Part shown: positions 39,632-49,147 of the stretch, piece by piece
How the letters are laid out: each line of letters opens with the position of its first letter
How positions within the stretch are numbered: position 1 is the first letter of the stretch
DNA from: Idiomarinaceae bacterium HL-53
Lineage (GTDB): Bacteria; Pseudomonadota; Gammaproteobacteria; Enterobacterales; Alteromonadaceae
Length of the DNA: 64,000 nt
NCBI GenBank assembly: GCA_001458075.1
Contig: LN899469.1
Location: 372,001 to 436,000, forward strand
Direction: 5' to 3'
Made by a program: the position numbers and the translations under genes
Notes under the pieces: generated by a model
The model's input: the letters and a program-made list of their open reading frames with translations, nothing else
Database searches by the model: none
What the model was told of the DNA's origin: nothing

Positions 39632-39647
39632 AAAATCTACTTGTCCG

Positions 39648-40139
39648 TTATTCACAAGAAGGATCGACAGTTATCGTTGGTCTCTCACCTGCAGCTGTAG
39701 ATTCAGCGTAAGTCACAGAGCAGTCTTCTATTTCAGCGAAAGATGATGCAGGATCATTGTACCCAGCCGGTGAGAAACGAATCGAGGCAGCACCTATCGT
39801 TCCATCTGTCTGAATGTCCCAATCAGTAGCTGTAATATTCAAAACATCTTGGATTCCGTCAGCAGTAGCGGCCGGATAACCAAAATTTAATTCAGTTCCA
39901 CTAGCCAACTCGGGATAATCTGTTCCATCTTCCTCATCTGCTACCAAACCCTCAATAGCAGCCTGCGCATATGCTACGTCAGCAGCGCCATTAATCGCCG
40001 CTTGTAGACCACTAAGAGTACTCTCTCGAGCATCACCACTAAAATCAAAGAACCGTGGTGCTGCAGTTACTGCCAGGATTCCTAGAATAACAATCACGAT
40101 GATCAATTCAATCAGCGTAAAACCTTTTTGTTGTTTCAT
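39648..40139 (-). CDS. mshA: MshA, major MSHA pilin
   Basis: 163 residues from ATG 40139 (AGGTG six bases upstream; the GTG at 40148 is part of that site). Leader MKQQKG then FTLIELIIVIVILGILAVTA. The mature domain begins PRFFDFSGDARESTLSGLQA and ends in a cysteine pair (EDCSVTYAES and DPSCE), as in other MSHA pilins. It is the main structural subunit of the mannose-sensitive haemagglutinin pilus used for surface attachment. It is followed directly by a strong terminator and not by mshC. Confidence 0.93.
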   Translation of the reverse strand: MKQQKGFTLIELIIVIVILGILAVTAAPRFFDFSGDARESTLSGLQAAINGAADVAYAQAAIEGLVADEEDGTDYPELASGTELNFGYPAATADGIQDVLNITATDWDIQTDGTIGAASIRFSPAGYNDPASSFAEIEDCSVTYAESTAAGERPTITVDPSCE

Positions 40140-40237
40140 AATATTCACCTTTACAAGCGTTTTAGATTTTAAGACTCCTGGCCGGCCATCCTAGCCTAGT
40201 TTCCCCCTGAAAAACCCGGGTCCATTCGAGAAATCGA

Positions 40238-40855
40238 CTAATTCCGATTCAAATTTACATTCACACTACCCGTCCGTGGATTATAAACAAAGTTATTCCC
40301 CACCGTAAGATAGTCGTTACCCGACGGCGCTGCCGCCAAGCCTTTTACCGTATTCGACTGATAAAATACACAAATATCATTTGTACCATTATTCTCAGCC
40401 GCCACGTAAAACCGCACTCGGTCCACCTCACTAAAGCTCGTTGTAGCAGTAGGTGCACCCTGCAAAATTGCCGCAAACAAAGTGCGGCAATCGTCTGCAC
40501 TCATATTCTCGTCATGCGCCGTTAAGTTGTTATTTCCACTTACCGGATAACCACGATTCCCGTCTACATTCACTTCCACTTGATCAATTACCACCACGGC
40601 CCCTGCACCTGTCGCGGAGTCAGTGCCCACGGGTCTACCATCAAGCTCCCACTGGCCACGCACAATACCAACCGCACTGACTAAGCCACCGGCAACTCCC
40701 TCGGTGGAAGCGTCTTCAGCCTCACCGGCAATATTGGTAAAACGTGGCAAGGCCGAGGCTGCCAACAACCCCAGTATTACTACCACAATAATAAGTTCTA
40801 TAAGAGTGAAGCCCACTTCTTTTTTATTGTGTGCTCGATTCATCATAACGGGCAT
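40238..40855 (-). CDS. mshB: MshB, MSHA pilin-like protein
   Basis: 205 residues; GGAG eight bases before ATG 40855. Prepilin leader ending KKEVG, then FTLIELIIVVVILGLLAASA. Longer than MshA, with one cysteine pair (DDCRTLF and NDICVFY). In Vibrio it lies just before mshA, as here. Role as minor pilin is inferred from the family. There are 98 bases between mshB and mshA, enough for an extra mshA promoter. Confidence 0.9.
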   Translation of the reverse strand: MPVMMNRAHNKKEVGFTLIELIIVVVILGLLAASALPRFTNIAGEAEDASTEGVAGGLVSAVGIVRGQWELDGRPVGTDSATGAGAVVVIDQVEVNVDGNRGYPVSGNNNLTAHDENMSADDCRTLFAAILQGAPTATTSFSEVDRVRFYVAAENNGTNDICVFYQSNTVKGLAAAPSGNDYLTVGNNFVYNPRTGSVNVNLNRN

Positions 40856-40956
40856 TGTCGTACTCCATGTATAGCTTTAGTTTACCATTGCTAAATCATT
40901 ATTTGCCTATGCGTTTTGTTATAACACGCAAACCATTTGTGTTGTATACTTTATGT

Positions 40957-41481
40957 TCACATCACCTTCTTCACTACGCGCCCATTCTCTGGATAAAAAA
41001 CAAATTCTAGAATATTCGCATAGTAAAAATGACATTCTGCCAAGCGGTCACCTTCAAGATATTCGACCCGAAGTTCTTCGCGAAGGGGTTCGGGCCGCGC
41101 CAGCAAATTCCAAATCTCAAAACATCCCGCTTGACCATCTGCGCGAGCTTCCGGCCATCCATCACGGCTCATTAATACCCGCACCGAGCCAGCTATAGGC
41201 TCTACAGGCATGCCTCGAGAATCCCAATCGGCATACATCAATTCAATCTCGGGAGGGCGACCTTGGCGCATCCACTCCACGCGAGCTAGCATCAAATGTT
41301 CTTCGAAACGATGCAACGCCTGTTCAAATTCTGCTTCCTTCCAACTCGCGTTGGGGGCAAAAACACTGCGAACTAACCAACCTGCGAACAAGAAAACCAG
41401 TAACCCTGCAACAATCGTAATGTATAATCTGCGCTGGGTTGCTCGTTCACTGGATGCATCATCAAACTCTGGTGCCTTCAT
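40957..41481 (-). CDS. mshF: MshF, MSHA biogenesis protein
   Basis: 174 residues from ATG 41481; the frame extends to 41520 inside mshG. One N-terminal membrane helix (LYITIVAGLLVFLFAGWLVR, about 20-39) then a small soluble domain. The family is poorly characterised; the call comes from size, single anchor and the position mshG-mshF-mshB. Confidence 0.82.
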   Translation of the reverse strand: MKAPEFDDASSERATQRRLYITIVAGLLVFLFAGWLVRSVFAPNASWKEAEFEQALHRFEEHLMLARVEWMRQGRPPEIELMYADWDSRGMPVEPIAGSVRVLMSRDGWPEARADGQAGCFEIWNLLARPEPLREELRVEYLEGDRLAECHFYYANILEFVFYPENGRVVKKVM

Positions 41482-41486
41482 ATTTC

Positions 41487-42713
41487 TTACAAGCCTCCCG
41501 TGGCTTCCATCATACTCCACATAGGTAAGAAAATACCCATGGCTAGTATCCCTACCATAATTGCCACAAACCCCACCAAAATTGGCTCTATTTTGGCAAG
41601 TAAATTCTTCAGGTCGTAGTCTACTTCGCGCTCATAATATTCGGCCGCTTCAAGCAACAGATCATCTAAATTACCGGTCTCCTCACCCACCGCAACCATT
41701 TGCAGTACAAGGGCGCTGAAAAGCTGACTATTCTTACTTACTTTTGAGAGTGACTCACCACGCTCAATACCACGCCTCATTTCTACAATACGACCCGACA
41801 TATGTTGGTTGTCGACCGCGTCAGCTACTAAGTTAAGTGCCTGAGTTAGTGGCACGCCCGCGTTGAGCATGACACTGAAACTGCGACAAAAACGTGCTAA
41901 TAATGAACGCTCTACCACGCTACCAATTGCCGGTATTTTTAACTTCAAACGATCCCAGCGCTGCCGCGCTGTCTTCGTTTGCATACGATACTTAATGCCG
42001 AAAATCCCAGCGACAATGCTCACTAACACGAGCCACCAATAGTCGACAAAGAATTCCGAACTCGCTAATAACATGCGAGTAACGAGCGGCAATTCCACAT
42101 TCATACTTTCAAACATACGGGCAAAATTTGGAATCACAAATAGATTCAGAATAAAAATTGCCACCGCTAAGGTAATCAAAACAAACGTGGGATATCGAGT
42201 CGCTTGTTTTAGCCTCTTCCGTGTTTCCTGCTCATTTTCTAAATAGAACGCAAGTTGCGAGAAACTCTCTTCTAAGCGCCCTGTGTTTTCCCCAACATGA
42301 ACCACCGCAACGACCAACCGCGGAAAACAATGTGGGTGATCGGCCATCGCCGCCGACAAACTACGCCCACGCTCTAATTGTTCCGCAATGTCTTTTAACG
42401 CGATTCCGAGCTTCTTATTACTCGCGTTTTCAGCTAAACCTTCAATGGCACGCAACATGGAAATGCCCGCTTTAGTGAGCGAGAACATTTGCCTGATAAA
42501 CATGACTAAATCTGGCAACGGGACGGGCCGAGCAAAAAAAGCACGCCAATTAAAGCTTGGCTTATCCGCACCCGCTGTCGCCGCCATAATCGACAATGGC
42601 ACAATGCCTTTGCGCAATAGTTGATCCGCCACGGCGCCTTCGCTGGCTGCGCTTAAACTTCCCTTTACCTGCTTTCCCTGCCTGTCACGACCTTGATACG
42701 TAAAGTTTGCCAT
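41487..42713 (-). CDS. mshG: MshG, MSHA platform protein (GspF/PilC family)
   Basis: 408 residues, two repeats of the T2SSF domain, three membrane helices. Motifs FIRQMFSLTKAGISMLRAIE and FCRSFSVMLNAGVPLTQALN are the paired cytoplasmic domain starts. It is the inner-membrane platform that couples the MshE ATPase to pilin assembly. One-base overlap with mshE. Confidence 0.95.
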   Translation of the reverse strand: MANFTYQGRDRQGKQVKGSLSAASEGAVADQLLRKGIVPLSIMAATAGADKPSFNWRAFFARPVPLPDLVMFIRQMFSLTKAGISMLRAIEGLAENASNKKLGIALKDIAEQLERGRSLSAAMADHPHCFPRLVVAVVHVGENTGRLEESFSQLAFYLENEQETRKRLKQATRYPTFVLITLAVAIFILNLFVIPNFARMFESMNVELPLVTRMLLASSEFFVDYWWLVLVSIVAGIFGIKYRMQTKTARQRWDRLKLKIPAIGSVVERSLLARFCRSFSVMLNAGVPLTQALNLVADAVDNQHMSGRIVEMRRGIERGESLSKVSKNSQLFSALVLQMVAVGEETGNLDDLLLEAAEYYEREVDYDLKNLLAKIEPILVGFVAIMVGILAMGIFLPMWSMMEATGGL

Positions 42714-44479
42714 TATTCAGTAGGCGCCTCAGTGGGTACCGCTAAGCCGGAAATCTCGTCTTCGTCTAAATAGGGTAAGCCAGCAACTAACGTCATCACC
42801 TCTTCTAAAGTCGTGATGCCTTGAGCTGCATACTCAAGCGCACTCTCAACCAGTGTCTTAAACTGTTGATTTGCTTTTACCGCCTGCGAAAAAGCATGGG
42901 TGTCGCTCTGGCGAAGTGCTTGCACCATCAACTCATCGATTTCCAGTAGTTCGAATACCCCAACCCGACCACGATAGCCCGTGTAGTTACAGCGCTGACA
43001 TCCTCGACCCTGCTTCCAACTCGCATTCAGTGGGATACTCCCTGCGGTCGCTTTTACCAACGCAATCTCCTGTGGCTCTGGTTCATGCGCACCACTGCAG
43101 TTCTCACAAACCCGTCGAATAAGTCGCTGTGCTAGCACCGCGCGTAACGCCGAAGCTACTAAGTAAGGCGCTGCCCCCATATCAATCAGACGCATTGCAC
43201 TGGTCGTTGCGTCGTTCGTGTGTAACGTGGAGAGAACTAAGTGACCCGTGATCGATCCTCGCAAGCCAATTTCGACCGTTTCTTGGTCTCGCATTTCCCC
43301 CACCATAATAATATCGGGGTCTTGACGTAAGGTGGTTCGTAGCACGCGGCCGAAGTTCAAACCAATTTTACTGTTTACTTGTACTTGCGAAATACGGGGC
43401 AACCGATATTCCACAGGGTCTTCTACCGTAATGATCTTTTTGTTCGGTTGGTTAAGTTCGTTGAGCGCCGCATAAAGCGTGGTCGTTTTACCCGAACCCG
43501 TGGGACCGGTTACCAGAATCATGCCGTAAGGGCGGCTCATATGGTACCTAAAGCGTGAGATCATATGCGCAGGCATGCCCGTTTCCTCAAGTTTTAATAA
43601 GCCTGAGGATTGATCGAGTAAACGCATTACACACGCTTCACCGTATTGCACCGGCATGGTCGACAAACGGACGTCGATCTTGTGTTTGCGTACCGTCATT
43701 TGAAAACGACCGTCCTGTGGCAGTCGTTTCTCAGAAATATCAAGCCCGGCCATTAGCTTTAATTTAAGTACTAAAGCGCCAGCGATTTTCTTCTCATCGA
43801 GTAAATTTTCTTGTAATTGGCCGTCGACTCGTTGGCGAATTCGTAGACCATTTTCATCAGGCTCTAAGTGAATGTCTGAGGCCCTTATTTGCACTGCATC
43901 CGCAAAGATCGATTGCAATAAACGTGCAACCGTTACATCACCTTCGTCCGATTCATCGCTTAAATTGGCGAGGTCGAATTCTTCTGATTCACCACTTTCT
44001 TCTTGCAGCTGATGCGCAAACTGTTCAATTTCTTGCGTGCGTCGGTACAAATTATCGAAGCTATCTAATAATTGAGCTTCCGCAACAACCGCTAAATCGA
44101 TGTTGCGCGGCGCCAAAATCGCACTAATTGCGTCAATGGCAGTAAGGTCCGCGGGGTCACTCATTCCAATCAGTGCGCGCTCATCGTTAGCTTCTATAAC
44201 GAGCGCTCGGTGCCGCCGTGCTTGCACCTCAGGTAACAGCCGTGCCACTTTCGAATCTAGCCGGCGCTCACTCACGTCTACGAGCGGCACATTGAGCTGC
44301 TGTGCCAAGAATTCTAGTAATCGTTGTTCCGTGACAAAACCCAAGTCAACAAGTACATAGCCAAGCTTACGACCTGATGTTCTCTGCTCTTTAAGCGCTA
44401 TTTCAAGCTGCGCTTCCGTGATCACTTGCTGGCTTACTAGCAAGTCACCTAACCGCATTTTTAAACGTGGACGTGCCAT
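42713..44479 (-). CDS. mshE: MshE, MSHA pilus assembly ATPase (GspE/PilB family)
   Basis: 588 residues. N-terminal MshEN domains (about 8-150; ITEAQLEIALKEQ and LLEFLAQQLNVP), which in Vibrio MshE bind cyclic di-GMP, then the GspE ATPase: Walker A LVTGPTGSGKTTTLYAALNE, Asp box, Walker B DPDIIMVGEMRDQETVEIGL and the zinc-binding CENCSG...CQRCNYTG pairs. It powers pilus extension, probably under c-di-GMP control. No separate retraction ATPase gene is in the window. Confidence 0.95.
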   Translation of the reverse strand: MARPRLKMRLGDLLVSQQVITEAQLEIALKEQRTSGRKLGYVLVDLGFVTEQRLLEFLAQQLNVPLVDVSERRLDSKVARLLPEVQARRHRALVIEANDERALIGMSDPADLTAIDAISAILAPRNIDLAVVAEAQLLDSFDNLYRRTQEIEQFAHQLQEESGESEEFDLANLSDESDEGDVTVARLLQSIFADAVQIRASDIHLEPDENGLRIRQRVDGQLQENLLDEKKIAGALVLKLKLMAGLDISEKRLPQDGRFQMTVRKHKIDVRLSTMPVQYGEACVMRLLDQSSGLLKLEETGMPAHMISRFRYHMSRPYGMILVTGPTGSGKTTTLYAALNELNQPNKKIITVEDPVEYRLPRISQVQVNSKIGLNFGRVLRTTLRQDPDIIMVGEMRDQETVEIGLRGSITGHLVLSTLHTNDATTSAMRLIDMGAAPYLVASALRAVLAQRLIRRVCENCSGAHEPEPQEIALVKATAGSIPLNASWKQGRGCQRCNYTGYRGRVGVFELLEIDELMVQALRQSDTHAFSQAVKANQQFKTLVESALEYAAQGITTLEEVMTLVAGLPYLDEDEISGLAVPTEAPTE

Positions 44480-45510
44480 TATTGAAGCGCCTCCAATCGT
44501 TCTAAAATAAAGTCTCTACTTGCGGTCGCTAATGTGGGGTCGCCGAGTGCACCTTCATATGCCTGAATGGCTGCAGCGTCGTTTTGCAGTGCATCATAGG
44601 AGAGCGCTAAACCCAGCCACCAGGTTCCCTGATCGGCTCGCCATGCAAGTAGTGCCTCATAAGTTGCGACCGCGAGGTCATAGTCTTCTAACTGTTCGGC
44701 TAACGCACCTCTTAATATAAAGAGATCAGCGTGCTGAGGAAACCTAGCCGGAACTTCGCTTATCAGGTCAAGCGCCAATGCCTGCTGCCCCGAGCGTTCC
44801 AGCATACGAGCTTGTAGTAATAGTAATCGGGGCTCTCCAGGAAACTGTTCGAGACCTCGCTCGAGCACCTGCAAGGCGTCTGAGAGAAAGCCACGGGTGA
44901 AATAGTAGACGGCGAGCTCTTCACGTGCTTCATGAAATTCAGGCGCGAGCAGCAGTGCCTCTTGTAATTTTGTTGCACCTTGCCTTACCGACCCCTGCCC
45001 TAATAGGGCCATGCCCTGATCATAATGCCGCTGGGCCAACTCTCTTGGCGACGCCGAGCTTCGAGTGATATTCATGCTCGGTTGTGAGGCCATTGGCGCT
45101 GTGGTTTCTGAGACTGAGACATCTCCTTCTGAAACTTCAGGCTCGATAACTGCAACTTCCGGCGTTTCCGGATCGGCCGCTTCGGCTTCAATGGTTTCAG
45201 ATTGTCTTTGAGTGCGCAATGGCTCAATATTCCGCGAAATAGGTGCAGGAACAATCGGCGCAGATGGTTTAGCTTCCTCTTCAGTTGTCACAGGTACGGT
45301 GTTAACCACAGGCTCAGAAGGCGAGCTAGGCGCAAGCCACCAAATCAGTACCAATACGAACAGAACGCTCGTTACCAAACCTAGCACTAAGTAGATCCAT
45401 GTAGGACGCGGACGACCTGTGGCAATATAGCGGGAAGATGCACCACCACTCGCCTCGTCATTCTTATTGCGCTGGTCGATATCTTTGAGCATTTGATTAA
45501 TGAGGCTCAT
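44479..45510 (-). CDS. mshN: MshN, TPR-containing MSHA biogenesis protein
   Basis: 343 residues from ATG 45510 (overlaps the mshM stop by four bases); the frame upstream lies inside mshM. It begins MSLINQMLKDIDQRNKNDEA, a conserved start of MshN/GspB-like proteins, then a membrane helix (about 42-62), a proline/glutamate-rich linker and four to five TPR units. Thought to help assemble the secretin or platform complex. Confidence 0.88.
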   Translation of the reverse strand: MSLINQMLKDIDQRNKNDEASGGASSRYIATGRPRPTWIYLVLGLVTSVLFVLVLIWWLAPSSPSEPVVNTVPVTTEEEAKPSAPIVPAPISRNIEPLRTQRQSETIEAEAADPETPEVAVIEPEVSEGDVSVSETTAPMASQPSMNITRSSASPRELAQRHYDQGMALLGQGSVRQGATKLQEALLLAPEFHEAREELAVYYFTRGFLSDALQVLERGLEQFPGEPRLLLLQARMLERSGQQALALDLISEVPARFPQHADLFILRGALAEQLEDYDLAVATYEALLAWRADQGTWWLGLALSYDALQNDAAAIQAYEGALGDPTLATASRDFILERLEALQ

Positions 45511-46418
45511 AGTGCAATCCACCCCATACCCCATGCAGCAACCAGCACCACAACGATTCCGAGCACTGCGCCCAATAATGTCCAAACCCACGGGGCGGCG
45601 CCCAGCGGGCTCGCATCTTCGGTATCATGAACAGCGGCTTTAATGTCCTTAACGAGTAAATGATGCCGACCTGCACCATACGCTGCAAGCAATGCTTTGT
45701 GGGCCAGTACATTCGCAAGACGAGGCACCCCACGGCTCCCCTGATGCAACCAATGCACAAACTTTGCATTGAACATAGGAGGCCCTTTATAACCTGCAAT
45801 TTGCAAACGATGGTGCAAGTAACGTCCGAGCTCATCTTCACCCAAAGTGCGTAAGGTATAAGAAAAGGTAATCCGCTGGCGAAGCTGACGAAGTTCTCGA
45901 GAGGCGAGGCGCTCGTCGAGCTCTGGCTGCCCCATGAGAATTAAGTGTACTAATTTTCGCGACTCAGTTTCTAAATTGGAAAATAGGCGCAACGCTTCCA
46001 AACTTTCCTGCGGAAGTGCTTGTGCTTCATCTAGCAAGATTACCACACTGCGCCCAAGTTGATTGATGCGCAAAAGCTCATGCTCAATGACTTGCGTCAG
46101 TTTGTGTTGATCTAAACTAGCGGCGTTCTCAATGTTGAGCTCAGAGGCAATGGCTTGGCGCAGTTCAGCTGGTGATAAATAGGGATTGGGTATGTACGCC
46201 GTGACAAAATGATCTGGAATCTCATTGAGAAGTTTGCGGCACAAGAGCGTCTTGCCCGTTCCTACTTCACCAGTCACTTTGATAAAGCCCTCGCCTGTTT
46301 TTAGCGCGGTCGATAGCACCTCAAGTGCTTCATGATGCACCTGAAGATCACAATAAAAACTGGTATTTGGGGTCAGCGTAAACGGTAACTCACGCAAACC
46401 AAAGTGGTACAAATACAT
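45507..46418 (-). CDS. mshM: MshM, ExeA-like AAA ATPase
   Basis: 303 residues. It starts MYLYHFGLRELPFTLTPNTS, the ExeA-family pattern, with Walker A GEVGTGKTLLCRKLL near residue 50, Walker B VVILLDEAQALP, and a C-terminal membrane helix (WVWTLLGAVLGIVVVLVAAW). Relatives insert or position the secretin through peptidoglycan. Four bases after mshL. Confidence 0.92.
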   Translation of the reverse strand: MYLYHFGLRELPFTLTPNTSFYCDLQVHHEALEVLSTALKTGEGFIKVTGEVGTGKTLLCRKLLNEIPDHFVTAYIPNPYLSPAELRQAIASELNIENAASLDQHKLTQVIEHELLRINQLGRSVVILLDEAQALPQESLEALRLFSNLETESRKLVHLILMGQPELDERLASRELRQLRQRITFSYTLRTLGEDELGRYLHHRLQIAGYKGPPMFNAKFVHWLHQGSRGVPRLANVLAHKALLAAYGAGRHHLLVKDIKAAVHDTEDASPLGAAPWVWTLLGAVLGIVVVLVAAWGMGWIAL

Positions 46419-46422
46419 CTCG

Positions 46423-48120
46423 TTATTCCACGTTATACCAGCGGCGCAATAATTCTCGCGAACGCTCTAGTTCTGTGTCCCAAGTATCTACACCCACAAC
46501 CGTAGGCCGCAGCATAATCACTAACTCTTTCTTCGTTTCCCGTTGCCTGCGATTCGTAAACAATTCTCCGAGAAACGGAATATCACCTAATAACGGCACA
46601 CTCGAACTGTCATCGACGTATTCTGTTTGCATGAGGCCACCAATAATGACGACCTCGCCATCACGAGCGCGAATAATCGTGTCGGATTCACGGATATTGC
46701 TTCGTGCAAGCGGTAACGAATAGGTTTGATCATTGAGCGATACGATTTTTTCTTGCTCTGTCGTTTCTGTTACCGAAGGGTGAATATGCAGCGTAATGTC
46801 ACCGTTCTCGCCGATTTGGGGGGTAACATCGAGTGCGATCCCCGAAAAGAATGGCGTCAACTGAATATTTGGCGTTGATGTCGTTGCTGTGCCGGTTACG
46901 GTCGTCGTGGACACGTCGGTTACAAAGTACTCATCTTCACCGATCTTTATGACTGCCTTTTGGTTGTTTGTTGCAGTTACCCGTGGGCTAGAAAGCACCT
47001 GTACTTGCCCTTGCGTGGACAGAAGTTCGACCATGCCCGAAAAGGTTTGGTTGTTGAACGTGATGCCCATCACCCCGCCGAGACTACCCGCATCCACGGA
47101 AGAGCCACTAAAACTAAACTCTGTCACGCCACTGCCAATATCTGAGGTAATACGAGACCAATCGACCCCTTGCTGATACTGCTCATTCAACTCAACTTCA
47201 ACAATGCGAGCTTCGAGCACTACTTGGCGTTGTAAACTTGCTTCTGCCGAGCTCAAGAAATCGCGGGCTGCACGAATTTCCGCGGGGAAAGCTCGAACTG
47301 TTGCGAGCCCGGCCTGCGGTGAAACCACGACTTGACGCCCATTGCCCTCGCCAATAATCCCTTGCAAGATACTCTCTAGTTCTTTCCAGAAATCGGTTTC
47401 ATTCGTGGTTGAAATTGAACTGCCGCTTTGCCCCGTGGTGCCGATATTGGCACCACTTTGGCCATTTTGGATGCCTTGGTTACCTAACAGATCAGAACCA
47501 CTATAGTTATTGTTCTGCCGGCTATTGTTAATACCACCTTGATTATTCGTGCCTTGTGCAGCTACACCACCCGACGTAATTTGTGTTTGGCTAATTCCCT
47601 GACGACGCAACGATAAGTAATTAAGCGAAAGTGTCTCCGTTCTTAACCCAGCAGGAAATACACGGTAAATGCGCCCTTCTTTACGAATATCATAACCGAA
47701 AATATCTTGCACCACGTTGAGCGCTTCTTGCAATGTCACATCGCGCAAATTTACAGTAATCGCGCCGCGCACGTCGGGGTGAACCACCACGCTGTAAGGC
47801 GTTTCCGCTGTGAGTTGCGCAAAAAAATCACTCGCCGCCATGTCACGTGCTTGTATAGAAAAGCGTGGTTCTTCTAGGAGTTGACGAACTGAACTCTGTT
47901 GTAAATCAATTCCTTGGCGCAGTTGCGCTCTTACATCAGCAGGCACTTCACGCACCGAGCGTTCGCGCGCCGCACGGGTGTTGTTGCTCAACGCCTCGTC
48001 TGTTTGCTGCGCAAGCTCTTCGGGTGGCTTACTGACACAGGCTGGTAGCACAAAAATCGAGGCACACAACACCATACTTTGGATGAGCCTGAACTGCTTT
48101 TGGGCAACAATTGCTTTCAT
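46423..48120 (-). CDS. mshL: MshL, MSHA secretin
   Basis: 565 residues. Lipoprotein-type signal peptide (FVLPACVSKPP), a STN/secretin N domain (about 85-165), a Gln/Asn/Ser/Gly-rich insert (about 185-240, GQSGANIGTTGQSGSSIST) and the secretin domain (about 300-555, LSSPRVTATNNQKAVIKIGE and VPLLGDIPFLGELFTNRRQR). It forms the outer-membrane channel for the pilus. Overlaps mshK by four bases. Confidence 0.95.
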   Translation of the reverse strand: MKAIVAQKQFRLIQSMVLCASIFVLPACVSKPPEELAQQTDEALSNNTRAARERSVREVPADVRAQLRQGIDLQQSSVRQLLEEPRFSIQARDMAASDFFAQLTAETPYSVVVHPDVRGAITVNLRDVTLQEALNVVQDIFGYDIRKEGRIYRVFPAGLRTETLSLNYLSLRRQGISQTQITSGGVAAQGTNNQGGINNSRQNNNYSGSDLLGNQGIQNGQSGANIGTTGQSGSSISTTNETDFWKELESILQGIIGEGNGRQVVVSPQAGLATVRAFPAEIRAARDFLSSAEASLQRQVVLEARIVEVELNEQYQQGVDWSRITSDIGSGVTEFSFSGSSVDAGSLGGVMGITFNNQTFSGMVELLSTQGQVQVLSSPRVTATNNQKAVIKIGEDEYFVTDVSTTTVTGTATTSTPNIQLTPFFSGIALDVTPQIGENGDITLHIHPSVTETTEQEKIVSLNDQTYSLPLARSNIRESDTIIRARDGEVVIIGGLMQTEYVDDSSSVPLLGDIPFLGELFTNRRQRETKKELVIMLRPTVVGVDTWDTELERSRELLRRWYNVE

Positions 48121-48494
48121 GAAGGATCCTTGCTTATCGTCAATTGTCCCTGAACGAACACGGTTAGGGTCAATAGTTCTTCGTCGCGCTGAAGTTCAAC
48201 CTGGCTTGGTGAGATATCTATAACCTGCCACGCACCGAGCCTGTCTCCAACACGATAAATCTCTTGGTTAATCATGGCACTTGCAGTGCCCTCTACATAG
48301 CGAATACTTTGCAAACGGAGGCGGGGCACGCGCGTCGCGTCTCGCTCTGCGTCTCCGCGTTCCGAGGCCAAGAACGCAGGCGGTGGGCGAGTCGGATCTA
48401 CCTGCGGACGCTCTTGGCTATTTGCTGAGTTCATGGTGAACACCAAAGCCATCACGAAAATGAAAATAATGGTACACAAAGAACGACTCATCAT
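48117..48494 (-). CDS. mshK: MshK, MSHA biogenesis protein
   Basis: 125 residues. N-terminal signal/anchor (about 8-25) followed by a PilP/GspC-like small beta domain with DPTRPPPAFL and SIRYVEGTASAMINQEIYRV. By analogy with PilP it connects the inner-membrane complex to the secretin. Assigned by position between mshJ and mshL and by size. Confidence 0.82.
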   Translation of the reverse strand: MMSRSLCTIIFIFVMALVFTMNSANSQERPQVDPTRPPPAFLASERGDAERDATRVPRLRLQSIRYVEGTASAMINQEIYRVGDRLGAWQVIDISPSQVELQRDEELLTLTVFVQGQLTISKDPS

Positions 48495-49147
48495 GGTTGC
48501 ACGCCCTCCGTTTCTGATTCTATTTCTCCATAACTGAGCGTGTATAACTCCAAAGTAACACGGGCTTGAGGATACTGTAACACCTCATAATCGAGGGCTT
48601 GCCAATAAAACTCAATAGGCAGACTCGTTAATGCCTGTAAATAATCATGAATGCCAAAAAAGTCGCCTTCAAGACTTACTTCAATTAGGTGCTGCAGAAC
48701 CCGCGCGTTCGTGTTCTCAGTGACAAACACGGGTTGGGCTTCTTTGGCATCAAAATGGGTTAACACTAAATTTTCAGACTCACTCAACAACGCTTGAATC
48801 CAGCTCAACAGTGCTTGTGGTTGCACAAAGTTCGCCCGCGACTCAAGACCCTGCGTGAGCCGAGCCTCCTGACGCCGAAGCTGTTCAGCGCGCATTTCCA
48901 GTTCTTCATTGGGGTCGACACGAACTTGCTCAGCGATTTCGTTCACTTGGCTTTGCAGGGTTGCGTAGCGCTGCGCTTGTGCGTCTAATTCTGTGCGCAT
49001 TTCTGCGCGCTGTTTAATGCTGGGTTCAACCAAGAATATAAATAAGAACCAACCCAGCACCGCCACCATGAGTGCACTTAAAAGCCACTGCTCACGGATT
49101 TCTCGTGCCTCAAACCACGCACTAAATCGTTCCATAAGCACCTTCAT
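48491..49147 (-). CDS. mshJ: MshJ, PilO-like inner-membrane protein
   Basis: 218 residues. One N-terminal membrane helix (about 22-41), coiled coil (about 45-100) and a ferredoxin-like C-terminal domain, as in PilO/GspM proteins. It forms a heterodimer with the PilN-like MshI2. Four-base and one-base overlaps with its neighbours. Confidence 0.83.
   Translation of the reverse strand: MKVLMERFSAWFEAREIREQWLLSALMVAVLGWFLFIFLVEPSIKQRAEMRTELDAQAQRYATLQSQVNEIAEQVRVDPNEELEMRAEQLRRQEARLTQGLESRANFVQPQALLSWIQALLSESENLVLTHFDAKEAQPVFVTENTNARVLQHLIEVSLEGDFFGIHDYLQALTSLPIEFYWQALDYEVLQYPQARVTLELYTLSYGEIESETEGVQP

Larger units (their letters stand above)
39120..39647. other. Gene-poor gap before mshA
   Basis: Holds the toxin remnant, a hairpin GGTCAGGC-TGAAG-GCCTGACC (39428-39448) whose first half also occurs at the 3' end of the antidote gene (GTCAGGCTGAAGGCCT at 38831 and 39429), a GGGGG-TTCGATG-CCCCC stem near 39494 and the mshA terminator. 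No coding frame seen between 39240 and 39600. Confidence 0.5.

Noticed and set aside
38487-39647. CRISPR array
   Set aside because: The repeats are 65 bp, only two direct copies, with no spacer pattern and no cas genes in the window.
40149-40237. Sigma-54 promoter before mshA
   Set aside because: TGGCCGG is present but no TTGC follows at the proper distance.
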